Part shown: piece after piece, positions 60,915 through 64,000 of the stretch
Layout: each line of letters opens with the position of its first letter
Position numbering within the stretch: the first letter of the stretch is position 1
Assembly: GCF_021044755.1 (NCBI RefSeq)
Contig: NZ_JAJNOR010000001.1
Location: forward strand, 868,001-932,000
Direction of reading: 5' to 3'
DNA: 64,000 nt
From: Lientehia hominis
GTDB taxonomy: Bacteria > Bacillota > Clostridia > Lachnospirales > Lachnospiraceae
Notes under the pieces: model-generated
Database searches by the model: none
Seen by the model: only the letters and a program-made list of their open reading frames with translations
What the model was told of the DNA's origin: nothing
Position numbers and translations under genes: made by a program

Positions 60915-62399
60915 TCATACATGATACAGCTTCGAAGTCTGATATTTGGGCTCATATGTGATGTTCACTCCCAGCCTGCGGAATATCTTCTCATCCACAT
61001 GGGAAAGGATTACCGTAGAATGGGCTTCACAGCCTCTGAGCCTGGACAGCTGCTCCATGGCTTTCTGGGCTTCTCCGTCGGATGCCGCACAGATGGACAG
61101 TGCGATGAGCACCTCATCCGTATGGAGCCTGGGATTCTTATTCCCGAGATATCCTACCTTCAGCTTCTGAATCGGCTCAATGATGGTCGGTGAGATCAAA
61201 TGGACACTGTCCTCAATTCCTCCCAGCGTTTTCAGAGCGTTCAGAAGAAGCGCCGAGGAAGGTCCCAAAAGCTCCGATGTCCTGCCCGTGAGGATGGTGC
61301 CGTCCGGCAGCTCCATGGCGGCGGCCGGTTCCCCGGTAGCATCCGCTTTTGCCAGAGCCGGCTTCACCACAGCCCGGTCTTCCGGTGTGACCCCTGCTTT
61401 CTTCATCAAAAGCTCCAGCTTATAGACCACATTATCCTCTGTGGCTCCCTTTCGCTGTCCGCAGAGGGCCGTATAGTACCGTCGAATGATTTCCTGGCAG
61501 GACGCCTCCCTGACCGCCTCGTCATCAAAGATACAATTGCCGGCCATATTGACCCCCATATCCGTCGGGGACTTATAAGGGCATTTCCCCACAATCTTTT
61601 CCAACATCGCAGTCAGCACCGGAAATATCTCCACATCCCGGTTATAGTTGACCGTGGTCTCTCCATATGCCTCCAAATGGAACGGATCGATCATGTTGAT
61701 ATCATCCAAATCCGCCGTAGCCGCTTCATAAGCCAGATTCACCGGATGCTTGAGAGGCAGGTTCCAGATGGGAAATGTCTCAAACTTCGCATAGCCTGCC
61801 TGAATTCCCCTCTTATGTTCATGATACAGCTGGGAAAGGCAGGTGGCCATCTTCCCGCTGCCCGGCCCCGGGGCTGTCACCACCACCAGTTCCCTGGTGG
61901 TCTCTATATATTCATTTTTTCCATAGCCTTCATCGCTGACAATTCTGGTCAGGTCGGAAGGATAGCCTTCAATCAGATAATGTCTGTATACACGCACCCC
62001 CAGAGATTCCAGCCTCTTCTGAAATGCCTCAGCCGCTGGCTGCCCTTGGTATCTGGTCAGCACCACGCTGCCCACATAGAGGCCGATTCCCCGGAATTCA
62101 TCGATCAGCCGGAGCACATCGGAATCATAGGTGATGCCCAAGTCTCCCCGGACCTTGTTCTTTTCAATATCAGCCGCTCCTATGGCTATGACGATCTCCA
62201 CCTGCTCCTTGATCTGCAGGAGCATCCGAAGCTTGCTGTCCGGCTGAAATCCCGGGAGCACCCGGGAGGCATGATAATCGTCAAACAGCTTTCCTCCGAA
62301 CTCCAGATAAAGCTTCCCTCCGAACTGAGAGATCCGCTCCCTGATATGCTCTGACTGCATCTGCAGATATTTCTCATTGTCAAATCCCGTTTTCCTCAC
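60915..62399 (-). CDS. DUF1846 family protein
   Basis: A 494-residue cytosolic protein of a family widespread in Firmicutes and without an agreed function. The typical start TGFDNEKYLQMQSEHI is present, with a P-loop-like VVTAPGPGSGKMATCLSQLY near residue 180 and MIDPFHLEAYGETTVNYNRD. I chose GTG at 62399 because GGGGG lies about eight bases upstream and the protein then begins as relatives do; an ATG eight codons earlier has no good ribosome site. The P-loop resemblance suggests nucleotide binding. Its only close neighbours are pyrG (convergent) and a PH-like membrane protein. Confidence 0.88.
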   Translation of the reverse strand: MRKTGFDNEKYLQMQSEHIRERISQFGGKLYLEFGGKLFDDYHASRVLPGFQPDSKLRMLLQIKEQVEIVIAIGAADIEKNKVRGDLGITYDSDVLRLIDEFRGIGLYVGSVVLTRYQGQPAAEAFQKRLESLGVRVYRHYLIEGYPSDLTRIVSDEGYGKNEYIETTRELVVVTAPGPGSGKMATCLSQLYHEHKRGIQAGYAKFETFPIWNLPLKHPVNLAYEAATADLDDINMIDPFHLEAYGETTVNYNRDVEIFPVLTAMLEKIVGKCPYKSPTDMGVNMAGNCIFDDEAVREASCQEIIRRYYTALCGQRKGATEDNVVYKLELLMKKAGVTPEDRAVVKPALAKADATGEPAAAMELPDGTILTGRTSELLGPSSALLLNALKTLGGIEDSVHLISPTIIEPIQKLKVGYLGNKNPRLHTDEVLIALSICAASDGEAQKAMEQLSRLRGCEAHSTVILSHVDEKIFRRLGVNITYEPKYQTSKLYHV

Positions 62400-62514
62400 T
62401 TTTGTATCCCCCAATAATAGCATCGATGTACAAAGGGTATCCTGTGTAATACGTTCCTATTATACAGAATCATTCGGCGCATTGCAAGCGCCTCTCTTTA
62501 TTTCTGCCTCCCCT

Positions 62515-62922
62515 TCAGCCCTGGTTTGAAACAAGACCGGCCCTGGTCTTGATCTCCTCCAGAAACCCGTCTTTGTCCTGCACGGATATCATGAACTCGG
62601 CCCCCTTAGTCTTTATGGCGATCCTGTCCAGAGAAGCGGCAGAGGAAGCCAGCGGATTATGAGTTTTCCACACCCTGACGATATCTTTATAACAAATTTT
62701 CTCATTAAAAAAACCGAAGGCCACGCACAGCGCGTCCTCCTGAAACACCACATAGTTTCGAACTAAGCAGGGAATAAAAATAACATCCGCAACTATGAGT
62801 GCCAGACCAAGGAGCACTGCCTCCGAGATTTTCCGGCTTCCGGCAAGCTGCCATATGATGCCCGAATTTACGAGGATCACAACCGTATAATACCATATAG
62901 CTTTCTTTCCTTTATACCTCAT
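62515..62922 (-). CDS. Small membrane protein with PH-like domain
   Basis: A 135-residue protein with two N-terminal membrane helices (about 10-27 and 36-54), then a small beta-rich domain (VVFQEDALCVAFGFFNEKIC, DRIAIKTKGAEFMISVQDKD, a final helix FLEEIKTRAG). This is the bacterial PH (bPH) layout; such proteins are membrane-associated and of unknown function. GGGGAG lies nine bases before the ATG. It lies about 115 bases upstream of the DUF1846 gene and may be read with it. Confidence 0.75.
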   Translation of the reverse strand: MRYKGKKAIWYYTVVILVNSGIIWQLAGSRKISEAVLLGLALIVADVIFIPCLVRNYVVFQEDALCVAFGFFNEKICYKDIVRVWKTHNPLASSAASLDRIAIKTKGAEFMISVQDKDGFLEEIKTRAGLVSNQG

Positions 62923-63022
62923 AACTATACACTCCCCATTTTCTGCCCTGCACTATTTTTTATTTTATCACAGCCTTTATAATATAGAAAGCATTCAACA
63001 TTTGTAATTCACGTTCGTTGTT

Positions 63023-63062
63023 AAAAAAAGAAAAAGCCGGTTTCACCGGCTCTTTCTTTTTT
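63023..63062. terminator. Bidirectional hairpin terminator
   Basis: AGCCGG/CCGGCT with flanking A- and T-rich arms ends in long T-runs on both strands. It is placed to terminate transcripts of the methyltransferase gene coming from the minus strand. Confidence 0.8.
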
Positions 63063-63088
63063 GATAGAGTATTTATTTGAGGTATAAT
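63061..63088 (+). promoter_or_regulatory. Sigma-A-like promoter facing a gene-free stretch
   Basis: TTGATA, a 16-base spacer and TATAAT on the plus strand, starting within the preceding terminator's T-run. No plus-strand gene follows; the stretch 63089-63304 holds no open frame with a ribosome binding site, only a small CCCTT/AAGGG hairpin near 63177-63192. It may drive a small or antisense RNA, or be chance. Confidence 0.4.
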
Positions 63089-63304
63089 AATGGGCTTTTG
63101 TTTATGTCATTATCTTATCAGTACCCGGCCGGCCGCGCAAGCCGCCCCCATGGTTGTTTTTAATGATTATTTTTTCCCTTGATTTAAGGGGATTCCGGAA
63201 GCGTCTTTTTTCTTTTCCATCCCCATGCCCGGGATATCATAATGCAGACCTCCGCTGTCTTCCGCCAGCCCCTAGGTGATTGGGCAGGCTTAAACGGTCC
63301 CGCT

Positions 63305-64000
63305 TTACCGATCCAACGGCTTATCCGCTGTCACCAGAAACATCGGCGTTGAACGGTATAAAAGCTGTTTTGATTCGCTGTAGACTTCCTCATTGACTCT
63401 TGGAATCACTCTGACGTTACAGTATCCGCAGTTCGGAAGGTAGCGTTCATCCCATTCCGGTCTCCACACCTTGTCAAAATAAAGCAGACTTTTGAATTTT
63501 TCTTCTGTCTCCTCATCCCCTTGATATGTATTGGCCGGTTCTCCATACAGCTTTCTGTATGCCTCCTCGTCTCTCTTCTGAGCTTCCAAAAAAGACTTAC
63601 TTTCCGAATAAGGCCAATTCGCATCGAAATAAAGAATCCGTCCTCCCGGCTTCAGCACACGGAACCATTCTTTAAAGGCTTCTTCCGGATCATAAAGAAT
63701 CCAGGTGACATTTCTGCTGACAATATAATCAAAGGTATTATCCGGATAATTCAGATGGTGGTTGTCCATTTGATAAAACCCAGCCTTCAGGCCTAAAACC
63801 TCGGCATTTTTGGCGGCAGTTCTGACCATCTCCTCCGCACAGTCTATGCCTGTGACTTCCCATCCCATCCGGCTGAGCAATACCGCAAAAAAACCGGGAC
63901 CAGTCCCGATATCCAATGCCTTTCCACACGTCTTTGGGGCATTTTCCCGCAGCAGCCTGCTCCAGCGGGAAGGCTGCTCCCCTTCAAATTCCTCCTGAAT
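63305..64000 (-). CDS. SAM-dependent methyltransferase (5' truncated by window)
   Basis: The frame is open to the window edge, so the start is beyond 64000; 231 residues are visible. A class I methyltransferase core is evident: ALDIGTGPGFFAVLLSRMG binds SAM, GIDCAEEMVRTAAKNAEVLG is motif II with its acidic residue, FDYIVSRNVTWILYDPEEAF and WFRVLKPGGRILYFDANWP follow. The C-terminal 90 residues (YGEPANTYQGDEETEEKF and a CGYCNVRVIP segment) form a cap that may set the substrate. The substrate is unknown. Terminators lie about 240 bases downstream. Confidence 0.85.
   Translation of the reverse strand: MQEEFEGEQPSRWSRLLRENAPKTCGKALDIGTGPGFFAVLLSRMGWEVTGIDCAEEMVRTAAKNAEVLGLKAGFYQMDNHHLNYPDNTFDYIVSRNVTWILYDPEEAFKEWFRVLKPGGRILYFDANWPYSESKSFLEAQKRDEEAYRKLYGEPANTYQGDEETEEKFKSLLYFDKVWRPEWDERYLPNCGYCNVRVIPRVNEEVYSESKQLLYRSTPMFLVTADKPLDR

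Overview
The window is a chromosomal segment of a spore-forming, low-to-mid GC Firmicute, most likely a Lachnospiraceae-type clostridium. This rests on cotJABC and ytaF (sporulation), the clpC-mcsB-mcsA stress operon, HprK and a Crh-like protein (Gram-positive carbon catabolite control), WhiA, hemZ, strong AGGAGG-type ribosome binding sites, and coding skewed to the minus strand. I cannot name the species. No rRNA, tRNA, CRISPR array, phage or transposase gene was seen.

Layout. 1-2.6 kb is a small accessory-looking zone: the end of an XRE regulator, an AT-rich secreted protein, and an ECF-type sigma factor with a membrane anti-sigma-like partner. 2.7-4.5 kb is an M24 aminopeptidase. 4.5-11.3 kb is a complete minus-strand tetrapyrrole operon, hemA-sirC-hemC-cobA/hemD-hemB-hemL, running from glutamyl-tRNA to uroporphyrinogen III and sirohydrochlorin. 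It has its own promoter and a hairpin-rich leader, with a LysR regulator just upstream. 12.3-14.2 kb (plus strand) is a spore-coat operon, cotJA-cotJB-cotJC-sodC, combining a manganese catalase-like protein and a Cu/Zn superoxide dismutase. 14.4-17.1 kb holds a diguanylate cyclase, an SH3 membrane protein and a PHP phosphoesterase. 17.3-21.6 kb is a polyamine ABC transporter operon (potABCD) led by an XRE-cupin regulator.

21.9-29.2 kb contains a beta-propeller lactonase, a 1,396-residue HAD/SnoaL/PAS/hybrid histidine kinase fusion, ytaF and radA. 29.3-34.4 kb is the protein-quality-control operon gntR-mcsA-mcsB-clpC. A GntR regulator sits where CtsR is found in Bacillus, and McsB lacks its active-site cysteine. 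34.5-36.6 kb encodes an acidic-tailed membrane protein and an ArsC/Spx-like protein. 36.7-37.1 kb is a non-coding repeat that recurs at 56.1-56.7 kb.

37.2-56.0 kb is a long collinear minus-strand housekeeping block: uvrC, hprK, murB, whiA, crh, then dnaE, pfkA, relA, an MBL hydrolase, hemZ, hisS, aspS and glyA. The Crh-like gene is out of frame by one base at a run of seven A, in exactly the phase of a canonical -1 slippery heptamer, which makes it the most intriguing single site here. 56.9-64 kb holds ftsH, divergent pyrG, a DUF1846 protein, a PH-like membrane protein and the 3' part of a methyltransferase.

The best leads for something undescribed are the crh frameshift site, the HAD-kinase fusion with an embedded ribosome binding site, the McsB variant under a GntR regulator, the mosaic intergenic repeat family, and the spore-coat catalase plus superoxide dismutase operon with a cysteine-rich CotJA. 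All starts, promoters and terminators were read by eye; no database search was possible.
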